A stretch of 64,000 bases of DNA from the NCBI GenBank assembly GCA_031292175.1, contig JARLHQ010000019.1:1-64000 (forward strand). Direction: 5' to 3'. Origin of the DNA: Humidesulfovibrio sp. (lineage in GTDB: Bacteria; Desulfobacterota; Desulfovibrionia; Desulfovibrionales; Desulfovibrionaceae). A program made the translations under genes and the position numbers. Every line of letters begins with the position of its first letter. Within the stretch, counting starts at the first letter, position 1. Positions 51,499 through 60,567 of the stretch are shown in pieces. A model generated the notes under the pieces. That model did no database searches, was not told the origin of the DNA, and saw only the letters and a program-made list of their open reading frames with translations.

Positions 51499-52197
51499 AT
51501 GCCAATGCCCCTTGCCGTGCTCGTTTCAGGCGGCGGTTCCAACCTCCAGTCCATTCTGGACAAGATCGACGCTGGCCTGGTGGACGCCGAGGTGCGCGTG
51601 GTGCTTTCGAACAAGGCCGAGGCCTATGGCCTGGAGCGCGCGCGCCGCAAGAACATCCCGGCCATCGCCCTGCCGCACATGGCCTTTCCCTCCCGCCAGG
51701 CCTTCGATGCCGAGATGACGCGCCTCATCAATGAGCACGGCGTCACGGCGGAAACAGGGGCCGTGGCCCTGGCCGGGTTCATGCGCATGCTCACCCCGGA
51801 ATTCCTGCGCGCCTTCCCCCAGCGGGTGGTAAACGTCCACCCGGCCCTGCTGCCCAGCTTCCCCGGCACCCACGGCGCGGCCGACGCGGCGAGCTACGGC
51901 GTGCGCCTGGCCGGATGCTCCGTGCACTTCGTGGACGAGATCATGGACCACGGCCCGGTCATCATCCAGGCTGCCGTGCCCGCCCTGCCCGGCGAGGGCG
52001 GCGAGACCCTGGCCGCGCGCATCCTGAAGCTGGAGCACTGCATCTACCCCCAAGCCATCGCCTGGCTCGCCCAGGGACGCCTCACGGTCCAGGACCGCCG
52101 CGTGCTGGCGGCCGGGACAGCTCCGGCCTATTGCGGCGACGACGCCCTGCCCTGCCTGGCAAGCCCAGGCCTGGAGCCGGGCTTCCGGCCCGTCTGA
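51499..52197 (+). CDS. purN: phosphoribosylglycinamide formyltransferase PurN
   Basis: This 232-residue enzyme transfers the formyl group of 10-formyl-THF to GAR in purine synthesis. Motifs: LAVLVSGGGSNLQSILDKID, FMRMLTPEFLRAFPQRVVNV, HPALLPSFPGTHGAADAASY and SVHFVDEIMDHGPVIIQ with the catalytic Asn-His-Asp. The ATG at 51499 is chosen by family length; the frame extends upstream. The C-terminus carries an extra roughly 20-residue tail. It is divergent from the purU-containing operon. Confidence 0.9.
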   Translation: MPMPLAVLVSGGGSNLQSILDKIDAGLVDAEVRVVLSNKAEAYGLERARRKNIPAIALPHMAFPSRQAFDAEMTRLINEHGVTAETGAVALAGFMRMLTPEFLRAFPQRVVNVHPALLPSFPGTHGAADAASYGVRLAGCSVHFVDEIMDHGPVIIQAAVPALPGEGGETLAARILKLEHCIYPQAIAWLAQGRLTVQDRRVLAAGTAPAYCGDDALPCLASPGLEPGFRPV

Positions 52198-52246
52198 CTT
52201 CACCCCGGCTGACGGCACAGCCGTTCAAGCCAAGCAGGAGGACAGC

Positions 52247-52798
52247 ATGGAGCGCTTCAGCCTTTCCCCCACGGATGCGGACAAGGCCTACCTCAAGAAT
52301 CTCGCGCTGCTGTCCATCACCAGCCGCCTCGCGGGCCGTGGCGCCACGCCTCCTCCGCCGTCCACGGAACTGCTGGAACGCGAACTCGGCGCCTTTGTGA
52401 CGTTCAAGCGGGACGGCCAACTGCGCGGCTGCATCGGCAACATCATCGGCCAGGGACCGCTCTGCCAGACCGTGTGGGACATGGCCCAGGCCGCAGCCTT
52501 CCAGGACCCACGCTTCCCGCCGCTGACCAAGGCCGAGCTGGAAGGCCTGGAGATCGAAATCTCCATCCTGGGCCCCATCGAGCCCTGCCCGGACCCAAAA
52601 CTGGTGGTAGTGGGCCGCCACGGGCTCATCATGCGCCAGGGGGCGCGCCAGGGCCTGCTGCTGCCCCAGGTGCCCATGGAATGGGGCTGGGACCGCGAGC
52701 AATTCCTGGCCCAGACCTGCCGCAAGGCCGGGCTTCCGGCCACCGCCTGGCGCGATCCCGCCACAGCGATATACTGGTTCGAAGCCGTTTTTTTCTGA
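52247..52798 (+). CDS. AMMECR1 domain protein
   Basis: This 183-residue protein has the AMMECR1 fold (AmmeMemoRadiSam system protein A). Signatures are GAFVTFKRDGQLRGCIGNII, AFQDPRFPPLTKAELEGLEI and GLIMRQGARQGLLLPQVPME, followed by FLAQTCRKAGLPATAW. The LRGCIG motif with its Cys is conserved. Its partners (Memo, radical SAM) are not in view. Function is unknown. It has its own AGGAGG-like site and lies 49 bases after purN. Confidence 0.88.
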   Translation: MERFSLSPTDADKAYLKNLALLSITSRLAGRGATPPPPSTELLERELGAFVTFKRDGQLRGCIGNIIGQGPLCQTVWDMAQAAAFQDPRFPPLTKAELEGLEIEISILGPIEPCPDPKLVVVGRHGLIMRQGARQGLLLPQVPMEWGWDREQFLAQTCRKAGLPATAWRDPATAIYWFEAVFF

Positions 52799-52927
52799 TG
52801 CAGCCATAACAAACCACAATATTTCCCTCTCCTGTTGCTTTTCCCCTTCCTGCAGTTTATCAAATATGATCCATATCCGCTGGGTTCACCGCACCCCGCA
52901 CCATAAACTTGTCACAGGGGGTTTCCC

Positions 52928-54940
52928 GTGAAGCGCATGACGATAAAAGCGCTGCTGATTATCTTAGGCTGCGTCACTATTGCCGGATTCTGCTCGAGCC
53001 TCGCGCTATTCACGCTGCAGTCCGAGCACATCGACAGCACCTTTGGGAACATCATCAATGTTGAGGAGGCCCTGCTCGGCCAACTCCAGGAGATGTACGC
53101 CCAGGGGCTGCAGACAGAGCAGGCGACGCGCAATGTGGTGTTGAACCCGACGGACAAAACCGCGCGAGAGAACTACGACAAGGCCGACGCCAAGTTCAGC
53201 ACGGCCTTGGAGACCGCGCAGCAGCTCGCCAAGGATTCCATGGCCGAGGCGCTCAAGCCGTTGCCGAACCTGTGGCGCGAGGGCGGCGCCCTCAAGGCCG
53301 AGGTCATGGCGCTGGGGGTGGACGGCAAAGCCCAGGCCGCCACAGACCTGCTGAACACCAAGGAAACGAAGAAGTGGCGCGAAATCAAGACCGTCATCCA
53401 AAAGGCCATCGAGGAGCAGGGCAAGGAGTCCAAGGCCTCCTACGACGCCTATAAGGCCAGTGAGAAGACCTCGTTTCAGGTGGTGCTGTCCACGGGGTTC
53501 GTGATGCTTGCGGCCATGGCCGTGCTGCTGCTCCTGGGGGGCAAGATGATCCTGCGCCCCCTGCGCGAAATCCAGGCCTTCGCCCTGTGCCAGGCGGCGG
53601 GCAATTTCGAGCAGTGCCTGCTGGGCGAGTTTTCGGGCGAACTTAAAGAAGTCTCCACGGCCCTGGAGGCCATGGCCGCCAAGGTGCAGGACTCTCTCGG
53701 CTTTACCCAGGGTGTGCTTGGCGGCATCGCCGCCCCGTACGTGGTGGTGGATGAAGCCAGCGTCCTGACCATGACCAACCAGGCGCTGCTGGACCTTCTG
53801 CAGCAAGAAGGCCGCCCCAAGGACTTCCTCGGCCAGAACGTGGCGTACTTCTTCTATGGCGACGCCTCGCGCGAAACGGTGCTCAGCACGGCCATGAAGG
53901 AAAACCGCACGGTGCTGCGCGAAGTGGATCTGGTGGGCCGCAAGGGCGCCACCCGGCGCATTTACATTTCCGCCTCGCCGCTGTTCAACGCCATCAATGG
54001 CAAGCTCATGGGCGCGCTGTGCCTGTATACGGACCTGACCGACCTGCGCGCCAAGGAATCGCAGATCATGGCCCATAATCAGGTTGTCACCGATGCCGCC
54101 AAAAAGGCCGAGGCCGTGGTGCATTCCCTGCTCGACTGCTCCCGGCGACTCGCCAGCCAGATCGCCCAGGCTGAGGACGGCGCGGCGCTGCAGCGCGAAC
54201 GCGCAGGGTCCACCATCCAGGCCATGGGTGACATGAACGAGTCCATCCGCGGCGCCACCGAGAGCGCGGACGTGACCGCCAGGGGCGCGGAAAACGCTGG
54301 CGGCAAGGCCGACGAGGGCGCCGACGTGGTGCGCGAGGTCGTCGCCTCCGTGGAGGAGGTGCGCGGCCAGGCCCTGGCCCTCAAGGAGAACATGGGCAAC
54401 CTGGGCCGCCAGGCCGAGGCCATCGGGCAGATCATGAACGTGATCTCGGACATCGCCGACCAGACGAATCTGCTGGCCCTGAACGCCGCCATCGAGGCCG
54501 CGCGGGCGGGAGACGCCGGACGCGGCTTCGCCGTGGTGGCCGACGAGGTGCGCAAGCTGGCTGAGAAGACCATGAACGCCACCCGCGAGGTGGGCGAGGC
54601 CATCGGCAACATCCAGCAGGGCACGCGCGCCAACGTGGCCCAGGTGGATCAGGCCGCCCGGGCCATTGAACGCACCAACGAGCTGGCCGGACGCTCCGGC
54701 GAAGCCCTGGGCGAGATCGTGGGCCTGGTGAACGATACCACGCTGCGCGTGCGCGGCATCGCCACCGCCGTGGAGCTGCAGGCCAGCGCCAGCGCGCAGG
54801 TGAGCACCGCCGTGGACGAAATCAACGACATCGCCCTGCGCACCGCCGCAGGCATGGATGATGCCGCGCGCGACGTGGAGGAGCTCGGCCATCTGGCCGA
54901 CCAGCTGCGCGAAGTCATCGAAGGCATGGCCTCGGCCTAG
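52928..54940 (+). CDS. methyl-accepting chemotaxis protein
   Basis: This 670-residue chemoreceptor has a membrane helix at about 5-30, a periplasmic four-helix-bundle ligand domain up to about 185, a second helix ([20 protein letters not shown]), a HAMP-like region and a PAS domain ([20 protein letters not shown]). The signalling hairpin is [20 protein letters not shown] and [20 protein letters not shown]. The GTG start follows AGGGGG. No CheW-binding pentapeptide tail is visible. Its ligand cannot be named. Confidence 0.92.
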   Translation: MKRMTIKALLIILGCVTIAGFCSSLALFTLQSEHIDSTFGNIINVEEALLGQLQEMYAQGLQTEQATRNVVLNPTDKTARENYDKADAKFSTALETAQQLAKDSMAEALKPLPNLWREGGALKAEVMALGVDGKAQAATDLLNTKETKKWREIKTVIQKAIEEQGKESKASYDAYKASEKTSFQVVLSTGFVMLAAMAVLLLLGGKMILRPLREIQAFALCQAAGNFEQCLLGEFSGELKEVSTALEAMAAKVQDSLGFTQGVLGGIAAPYVVVDEASVLTMTNQALLDLLQQEGRPKDFLGQNVAYFFYGDASRETVLSTAMKENRTVLREVDLVGRKGATRRIYISASPLFNAINGKLMGALCLYTDLTDLRAKESQIMAHNQVVTDAAKKAEAVVHSLLDCSRRLASQIAQAEDGAALQRERAGSTIQAMGDMNESIRGATESADVTARGAENAGGKADEGADVVREVVASVEEVRGQALALKENMGNLGRQAEAIGQIMNVISDIADQTNLLALNAAIEAARAGDAGRGFAVVADEVRKLAEKTMNATREVGEAIGNIQQGTRANVAQVDQAARAIERTNELAGRSGEALGEIVGLVNDTTLRVRGIATAVELQASASAQVSTAVDEINDIALRTAAGMDDAARDVEELGHLADQLREVIEGMASA

Positions 54941-54960
54941 CAACCGCGAAGGAAATGAAG

Positions 54961-55004
54961 AAGGCCCGTCAAGCCAGGCGTTCCCTGGTCTGACGGGCCT
55001 TTTC
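54961..55004. terminator. Rho-independent terminator
   Basis: The arms AAGGCCCGTC and GACGGGCCTT (54961-54970 with 54992-55001), with an inner CCAG/CTGG pairing, are followed by TTTC. It lies between convergent genes. Confidence 0.8.
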
Positions 55005-55031
55005 GCCTCAGGATTCCGTGGTCCGCGGTCC

Positions 55032-57128
55032 TTAGACCTCCACCCGGCGCACGGTGACAAAATTTTCCTGCATGGCGACGGCGCCGCCCGCCTTGTCCCA
55101 GCGGCCAAAGCCGCCGGGCATGAGTTCGTTGTCCGAGACGCCGCGCCCCTTGGCCCGGCTCTCCACCGGCAGGGTGTGGCCAAAGCCATGCACGGTGAAG
55201 ACGCAATCGGAGTGGATGAACTCCGTGACGAAGGCGCGCAGGCGTCCGCCCTGCCCCCCCCCGGCCACCGGGGCAACCTCCACCAGATCCATGTGCTCGA
55301 TGCCCAGGGCCTTGGCCCGTGTCTTGTTGATCCATAGCACGTTCTCCGGCATCAGCTCGAAGAGCAGCGGGTTGTTCACGGTGTGCCCCTGGGTGTGCAG
55401 ACCGCAGCGGCCAAAGGCGATGCGGAAGGCCTCCCGCGGGGGCCGGGTCGGCGAGACATACGGAGGCAGCGCCTCCAGCCCGTCTTTCAGAAGCTTGGCC
55501 GAGAGCACCTCGATCTTGCCCGAGGGCGTCTTGAAGGAAAGCGGCTTGTAGGTGGGCTTGGGCGCAAGCTCCACGAAACCCTTGGCGTCGAAGTCCGCCA
55601 CACCAACGCCCGTGCCTTCGAGCTGCCGTTCCCACAGCTGCTCCACGCGCTCCACGGCCAGAGGCTCCAGGCCCAGGCGCTTGGCCAATCCGGCGTAGAT
55701 CTCCCAGTCGGCGCGGGTGTCGAAGCGCGGGGCCACTGCGCGTCTTCTGATGAAGAACTGCGGCTTGAGGCCGCCCTTGCTGCCGATGATGCTTTCACGC
55801 TCCAGATAGGTGCTCATGGGCAGCACGACGTCGGCGTTCCAGGCCGTGTCGGACCAGCTGAAGGTCACGGCCACGAGCAGTTCGAGCTTCTCCCACAGTT
55901 TCTTCACGGCCGCCTGGTCCGGGAAGGCCATGAGCGGGTCGTGCCGGTGGGCGATGTAGGCCCGGATGGGATAGGGCGCGCCCGACTCGATGGCCTCGAA
56001 GGCCAGGTTCACCAGGCCAGGGCCGCCGTCAAAATGCGTACGTCCCTCGGCCCAGCCGGCGCCATCCGCGCGGGGCTTCTCCGGCTTGGGAAACAGCTCC
56101 ATCAAGGGCTTGAGTCCCTTGCGGCCCACGTCTCCGGCCTTGCAGGAGAGCGGCAGGCCGCCCTTGGCCCCTATGGCCCCCATGAGGGCGTTGATGATGT
56201 AGGCCGTGCGGCTCACGTAGAAGGAATCGTCATAGCGCGCCGTCATCCAGCCCGGATGCCAGATGACCTGGGGCGCGGCTTTGGCGAACTGGCGCACAAA
56301 AAGGCGCAGCGCCTGGGCGGAGACGCCGGTCTCCTTCTCCGCGAACTCCGGCGTATAGGGCTCCACGAACGCCCTCAGGACGTCCAGGTCCGCGATCCAT
56401 TCCTTGACGAACTTCCGGTCGTAGAGCTTCTCCGCAAGGATGGTGTTGATAACGGCCAGATTGAATGCGTAGTCGGTGCCGGGGCGGATGAGAAAGAAGT
56501 TGTCGGCCTTGGAGCCGGGCACGTTGGCGCGGATGTCCACCACGGTAAGCTTGCAGCCAGCGTCGCGGGCGTCCATGACGTCGTTGACTTCCTTGACGTT
56601 GATGGCCTCCAGGATGTTGCGGCTCTGGAGCACGATGTGCCTGGCGTTCTTGAGGTCGTAGACGAGCTCCGTGCGTCCGCAGCCAAATACGGACTGGGCG
56701 GCGTGCTGCACGTTGCGCGCGCAGGCGCTGTCGTGGTTGCAGTAGTTGGGCGAGCCGAAGCCGCGCACGAAGGCGCGCGTGAGATCGACGAACGGTCCGC
56801 CGCGGTCGGAGAGCAGGAGCGATTCCGGACCGTATTTGGCACGGATGTCCGCAAGCTTTTCCGACACGTAGTCGAGCGCCTCGTCCCAGGACACGGCGCG
56901 CCATTTGCCCTCGCCGCGCGCACCGGCGCGGATGAGCGGAGTCTGGGGACGCTCGTCGTCGTAGAGCAGGGCCGGACCGGCCGCGCCACGGGCGCACAGG
57001 GAGCCTTTCAGACCCGGGGCGTGCGGATTGCCGAACACCGAGACAACACGCCCGTCTTCCACGTCCACTGCGATGGGACAGCGGACCGTGCACATTCCGC
57101 AAACGCTATAAGTAACTTCGCGACCCAT
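55032..57128 (-). CDS. molybdopterin oxidoreductase (thiosulfate/polysulfide reductase-like catalytic subunit)
   Basis: This 698-residue Mo-bisMGD enzyme belongs to the PhsA/PsrA branch of the DMSO reductase family. A [4Fe-4S] motif sits at C10, C13, C17 and C45. The likely Mo ligand is C136 in PNYCNHDSACARN. Cofactor-binding blocks include GSKADNFFLIRPGTDYAFNL and YIAHRHDPLMAFPD. Unlike periplasmic PhsA/PsrA it has no Tat signal; the protein begins MGREVTYSVCGMC. It is likely cytoplasmic. It is divergent from a four-cluster ferredoxin and a TauE exporter. The substrate is inferred to be a sulfur species. GGAGG precedes the ATG. Confidence 0.85.
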   Translation of the reverse strand: MGREVTYSVCGMCTVRCPIAVDVEDGRVVSVFGNPHAPGLKGSLCARGAAGPALLYDDERPQTPLIRAGARGEGKWRAVSWDEALDYVSEKLADIRAKYGPESLLLSDRGGPFVDLTRAFVRGFGSPNYCNHDSACARNVQHAAQSVFGCGRTELVYDLKNARHIVLQSRNILEAINVKEVNDVMDARDAGCKLTVVDIRANVPGSKADNFFLIRPGTDYAFNLAVINTILAEKLYDRKFVKEWIADLDVLRAFVEPYTPEFAEKETGVSAQALRLFVRQFAKAAPQVIWHPGWMTARYDDSFYVSRTAYIINALMGAIGAKGGLPLSCKAGDVGRKGLKPLMELFPKPEKPRADGAGWAEGRTHFDGGPGLVNLAFEAIESGAPYPIRAYIAHRHDPLMAFPDQAAVKKLWEKLELLVAVTFSWSDTAWNADVVLPMSTYLERESIIGSKGGLKPQFFIRRRAVAPRFDTRADWEIYAGLAKRLGLEPLAVERVEQLWERQLEGTGVGVADFDAKGFVELAPKPTYKPLSFKTPSGKIEVLSAKLLKDGLEALPPYVSPTRPPREAFRIAFGRCGLHTQGHTVNNPLLFELMPENVLWINKTRAKALGIEHMDLVEVAPVAGGGQGGRLRAFVTEFIHSDCVFTVHGFGHTLPVESRAKGRGVSDNELMPGGFGRWDKAGGAVAMQENFVTVRRVEV

Positions 57129-57158
57129 AACATCCTCCTCCGGCACATCAAAACGCCG

Positions 57159-57176
57159 CTGTATACCCCCATACAG
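57159..57176. promoter_or_regulatory. G-tract palindrome, candidate CsoR/FrmR/CstR-type operator
   Basis: CTGTAT-ACCCCC-ATACAG, which contains GTAT-ACCCCC-ATAC. A G/C tract flanked by short inverted AT-containing arms is the layout of RcnR/CsoR/FrmR-family operators. It lies 31-48 bases upstream of the molybdoenzyme start. No such regulator gene is in the window. Confidence 0.45.
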
Positions 57177-57311
57177 TAAAAAGCGTCTCCTGACTAGTGG
57201 GCACGACAGCTGACCAAGCGGTAGAGCCACAATAGTGAATCCGCAATTCCGCCTAAGCCAGAATGATATTCTCGATATGTATGCGAAAAAAAGAACGAGG
57301 AGGGCCATCTC

Positions 57312-57370
57312 TTGACAACCCGCCTCGCGTTGTGGTTAGCAACAACGAAATGAGAATACCCCCCCGGGGT
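57312..57370 (+). promoter_or_regulatory. candidate promoter plus second G-tract palindrome for the ferredoxin operon
   Basis: TTGACA lies at 57312-57317 with a weak -10 (TTAGCA or TAGCAA) near 57336-57342. Just downstream is ATACCCC-CCC-GGGGT (57356-57370), a second G/C-tract palindrome that would overlap the transcription start. The rest of the interval 57129-57451 shows no gene. Confidence 0.35.
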
Positions 57371-57451
57371 GCACGGGGCGCTTTGGCCTGGCGTCCCCAA
57401 CCACCAAAGTGAAATTGCATGAAATTTTCACAGCACAAGGCGGGCTAGCGT

Positions 57452-57913
57452 ATGAGCTTATACAGGATTGCGCTTAATCCAAATCGCTGCATCGGCTGCA
57501 AGGCATGCCTTGTCCACTGCAACATCAAAAACAAGCTGCCGGCCGGGCTTTCGCTCAACCGGCTCAAGGCCCTGGGCCCCTTTACCGGTCCGGATGGCCG
57601 CCCGCGCATGGAGTTCGTCTACCAGAACTGCATGCAGTGTGACGACCCGTTCTGCGTCAAAGCCTGCCCGGCGGGAGCGCTTGTCAAACGCCCGGAGGAC
57701 GGGCTGGTCTGGCTCGACAACGACGCCTGCATCGGCTGCCACCGTTGCGCCGAGGCCTGCCCCTGGGACGTGCCGGTCTTCATCGAAACCTGGGGCAAGA
57801 CCAAAAAATGCGACTACTGCAAGGACAGGGTGGACCAGGGTTTGGACCCCGCTTGCGTTACCGGGTGCACGGCCAAGGCCCTGACCTTTGTGCGCCCCGC
57901 CTCCAGAAGATAG
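57452..57913 (+). CDS. four-cluster 4Fe-4S ferredoxin-like electron-transfer subunit (PhsB/PsrB type)
   Basis: This 153-residue protein has the cysteine pattern of DMSO-reductase-family beta subunits, for example CIGCKACLVHC, NCMQCDDPFCVKACP, CIGCHRCAEACP and CDYCKDR with VTGC. These give four clusters. It should carry electrons to or from the divergent molybdoenzyme. There is no signal peptide, matching that enzyme's cytoplasmic form. No membrane anchor subunit (PsrC type) is adjacent. It is followed by the TauE gene 73 bases downstream. Confidence 0.9.
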   Translation: MSLYRIALNPNRCIGCKACLVHCNIKNKLPAGLSLNRLKALGPFTGPDGRPRMEFVYQNCMQCDDPFCVKACPAGALVKRPEDGLVWLDNDACIGCHRCAEACPWDVPVFIETWGKTKKCDYCKDRVDQGLDPACVTGCTAKALTFVRPASRR

Positions 57914-57986
57914 CGAAAACAGCCCCGCGAGCGCGGTGCAGAGCAATCGCAATAGGCAAACTAATATCCCGAGGAGTACTTTCGAC

Positions 57987-59249
57987 ATGAGAAATCGTCA
58001 TCTGTTCGTCCTTGCCATCGCCGTCTTGGCCGTCAGCCTGTGGCTGGGCGTGGCCGTGGCCCAGCAGGCCGCTCCCGCCGCCGCCACGGCTTCCGAGGCC
58101 GCTCCGACCGCCGTTGAGGCCAAACCCGCCGCTGACACAGCCAAAATGATCGATGCCGCCAAGCCCGCCGCCGCGAGCACCGGCAACAAGCTGGCCGACG
58201 CCATCGCCAAGGCCCCCCGCGGCACCGAGCCCGGCCAGATCGACGAGACCAAGCCCCTGGGCTTTCTCGGCATCCCCGGCGCGCCCACCGTCAATCCCAT
58301 CCTGGCTTTTGTCTGGGCCGTGTGGGTCGGCTGGATCTTCTCCACCGTGGGCGCCTTCGGCGGTGTCATGGCGGGTGTCGGCCACATGACCGTCTTCGGC
58401 TTCGGCTCCTACGCCGGCGGCCTGAAAAAGACCGCCCCGGAGCTGGGCAAGGTCATCACCGATTCCATCAAGGCCTCCAACCAGTTCCTGGTGGGCACCT
58501 CCGCCGCCATCAGCTCCTTCAACTACATCAAGATGAAGCGTCTGGTGCTGCCGCTGGCCATCAGCCTGGGTCTGGGCTCACTCATTGGCGCATACGGCGC
58601 GGCCACTCTCTCCGCTGGCAAACTCGATTTCAAGTCCTACCAGGGCTACTTTGGCCTGTTCGTCCTGTTCCTGGGGTGCTGGCTCTTTTACCAGACCACC
58701 GAACGCGCCCAGAGCAAGCAGAAGACCGCCAAGGAAGCCGCCAGGGCCTTTGAGAACGCCGTCAAAAAGCAGAGGTGCGGCGAAAAGATTGATGAATGCA
58801 ACCTGGGCTTGAAAATCAAGAAATTCTCCATGTCCACCTGCGACTTCACCTTCTACGGCGTGCAGTTCCACTTCAATCCCCTGGTGCCGTTCCTGGGCGG
58901 CGTGGTCATCTCCGCCGTGGCGGCCTTCCTGGGCGTCGGCGGCGGCTTCCTGCTGGTTCCGTTCCTCACCAGCGTGACCCAGCTGCCCATGTACCTGGCC
59001 GCGGGCACCAGCGCCCTGGCCGTGCTCATCAGCATGATCACCAGCATCGTCACCCTCATCGCCAAGGGCACCCCCATCGAGTGGAGCCTCATCGGCACCG
59101 AACTGGTGGGCATCGCCGTGGGCTCCACCATCGGCCCCAAGACCTCCAAGTACCTGTCCGACTCCCTGATGAAGCGCATCTTCATCCTACTGTCGCTGTA
59201 CATCGGCCTGAGCTACCTGCTGTCCGGCTTTTTCGGCATCAATATCTAG
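57987..59249 (+). CDS. TauE/SafE family sulfite or organosulfonate exporter
   Basis: This 420-residue membrane protein has a signal-like first helix (LFVLAIAVLAVSLWLGVAVA) and an Ala/Pro-rich periplasmic stretch (about residues 25-90). About eight helices follow, with TauE repeats (PILAFVWAVWVGWIFSTVGA, FLGVGGGFLLVPFLTSVTQL). TauE-type proteins export sulfite or related anions. Here it sits behind a ferredoxin and opposite a molybdoenzyme, suggesting removal of sulfite formed from thiosulfate or a similar substrate (inference). GAGGAG precedes the ATG at 57987. Confidence 0.88.
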   Translation: MRNRHLFVLAIAVLAVSLWLGVAVAQQAAPAAATASEAAPTAVEAKPAADTAKMIDAAKPAAASTGNKLADAIAKAPRGTEPGQIDETKPLGFLGIPGAPTVNPILAFVWAVWVGWIFSTVGAFGGVMAGVGHMTVFGFGSYAGGLKKTAPELGKVITDSIKASNQFLVGTSAAISSFNYIKMKRLVLPLAISLGLGSLIGAYGAATLSAGKLDFKSYQGYFGLFVLFLGCWLFYQTTERAQSKQKTAKEAARAFENAVKKQRCGEKIDECNLGLKIKKFSMSTCDFTFYGVQFHFNPLVPFLGGVVISAVAAFLGVGGGFLLVPFLTSVTQLPMYLAAGTSALAVLISMITSIVTLIAKGTPIEWSLIGTELVGIAVGSTIGPKTSKYLSDSLMKRIFILLSLYIGLSYLLSGFFGINI

Positions 59250-59262
59250 CGTCACACACACC

Positions 59263-59290
59263 ACGGCGGGGCCTTCCGAGGCCCCGCCGT
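59263..59290. repeat. GC hairpin between TauE gene and the following gene
   Basis: The arms ACGGCGGGGCCT and AGGCCCCGCCGT enclose a four-base loop. No T-run follows, so it may stabilise mRNA ends or attenuate transcription rather than terminate. Confidence 0.6.
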
Positions 59291-59310
59291 CCACACAACA
59301 CGGACACCCC

Positions 59311-59802
59311 ATGACGCCCTTCCAGGTCCTCGACTCCCTGCTCATCGCCCCGTTCCGCCTGCCTGCGAATCCCAACGCCGGGCTGCTGCTCGGCATCTGT
59401 GCGCTGGCCGTGGCCAGCGCGGCCATCGGTTTGGGCGGCTCGGCCCTGGTGGCGCGCTCCCAGCGCACGCGGCGCGACAGCCAGGAGAGCGAGGTCGCGA
59501 AACGCAGCGAACTGTCCTACCAGGCCCTGCGTGAAGGCGACAAAGCGGCCTACCTGGCGCAGAATCATTTGGCGCAGCAGGCCTATGGCAACACCCTGGC
59601 CCTGGCGACCGGACGTGGCGCGGCCCTGCTCTGGCCCGCCTGCGGCGCGCTCACCTGGCTTTGCTGGCGCTTCGACGGCGTGCCCATGCCGCACCTCTGG
59701 CGCAGCGCCGGGCCAGCCGTCTTCTTCCTGCCCGCCTTCGTCCTCGCCCTTTGGGGCCTTTCCCGCCTGGGCCGCAAAAAAAACGCCGCGCCCTCCGCCT
59801 GA
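59311..59802 (+). CDS. small integral membrane protein
   Basis: This 163-residue protein has about three helices (AGLLLGICALAVASAAIGLG, ALLWPACGALTWLCWRF and AVFFLPAFVLALWGLSRLG) and a polar middle (RTRRDSQESEVAKRSELSYQ). I recognise no family. It follows the TauE gene by 61 bases and probably belongs to the same operon. Its C-terminus overlaps the terminator of the convergent regulator gene. Confidence 0.6.
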   Translation: MTPFQVLDSLLIAPFRLPANPNAGLLLGICALAVASAAIGLGGSALVARSQRTRRDSQESEVAKRSELSYQALREGDKAAYLAQNHLAQQAYGNTLALATGRGAALLWPACGALTWLCWRFDGVPMPHLWRSAGPAVFFLPAFVLALWGLSRLGRKKNAAPSA

Positions 59803-59817
59803 ACGGAAAGCGCGGCG
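59776..59817 (-). terminator. Rho-independent terminator of the regulator operon
   Basis: On the minus strand the nested stem CGCCGCGC...TCCG / CGGA...GCGCGGCG ends in eight T. It lies 28 bases after the REC-STAS stop and runs into the last codons of the opposite gene. Confidence 0.85.
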
Positions 59818-59845
59818 CAGCAGCCCGCAAAAAGACTTCCCCGCG

Positions 59846-60550
59846 TTAATCGCCCGGACCGGCCCCGCAGGGCTGCACCAACCGGGAAATGCCCACCTCG
59901 TCAAACACCTTGCGGAAGTTCCCGGACAGACCTCTGATGCAGACGCGCAGGCCGTTGTCGCGCGCCTCCTGCAACAGCCGCGTTAGAAGGGCCAGGCCCG
60001 CGCCATTGGTGCTGGCGTTCTCGTCGAACTCAAACACGACCACAGGCTTGTCCAGGCTCCGCGCCCGCGCCATGGCCCGGTCGAGATACGGCTCGGAGCG
60101 CGCGGTGACGCTGCCCCGGATGCGCAGCACCGCTGTCCCGTCCTCCTCCGCAACCTCCACCTCCGGCGTCTTGCTCCTGGCGATGGCGATGCGCGCCTCG
60201 GCGCGGGAGAGGGCCTGGTTCAGGGCCTGGCGCTGCACCGGCTTGTTTATGTAGTCCGTGGCGTCGAGATTGAGCGCACGGATAGCCAGATCCACTTCGC
60301 CGTGGCCGGTGATGACGATGACCTCGGCGTGGGGGTCCAGCTCCTTGATGCGCCGGAGCGCCTCAATGCCGTCCATGACCGGCATCTTGATGTCCGTGAG
60401 CACGATGCCGGGCCGCTCCCGTTCGAACACCTCCACGCCCTCAGCCCCGTTGGTGGCAAACAAGGTCTCGTAGCCATAGGCCGCCAGGAGCAGACGGAAC
60501 ATGTTCAGGGTGGGCTGCTCGTCGTCGATGACCAGGATTTTTTTGTCCAT
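59846..60550 (-). CDS. REC-STAS response regulator
   Basis: This 234-residue protein has a receiver domain (phosphoacceptor D53 in IVLTDIKMPVMDG; DD at 9-10, ITGHGE, then NKPVQRQ) and a STAS domain at about residues 130-225 (ARSEPYLDRAMARARSLDKP, ENASTNGAGLALLTRLLQEA). STAS domains take part in partner-switching, and here STAS replaces a DNA-binding output. It is the last gene of a minus-strand operon with a histidine kinase and a binding protein. The Ser-Thr region of STAS (NASTNG) may be a phosphorylation site. The downstream partner is unknown. Confidence 0.9.
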   Translation of the reverse strand: MDKKILVIDDEQPTLNMFRLLLAAYGYETLFATNGAEGVEVFERERPGIVLTDIKMPVMDGIEALRRIKELDPHAEVIVITGHGEVDLAIRALNLDATDYINKPVQRQALNQALSRAEARIAIARSKTPEVEVAEEDGTAVLRIRGSVTARSEPYLDRAMARARSLDKPVVVFEFDENASTNGAGLALLTRLLQEARDNGLRVCIRGLSGNFRKVFDEVGISRLVQPCGAGPGD

Positions 60551-60567
60551 GCGGGTATCCTTCCTTG

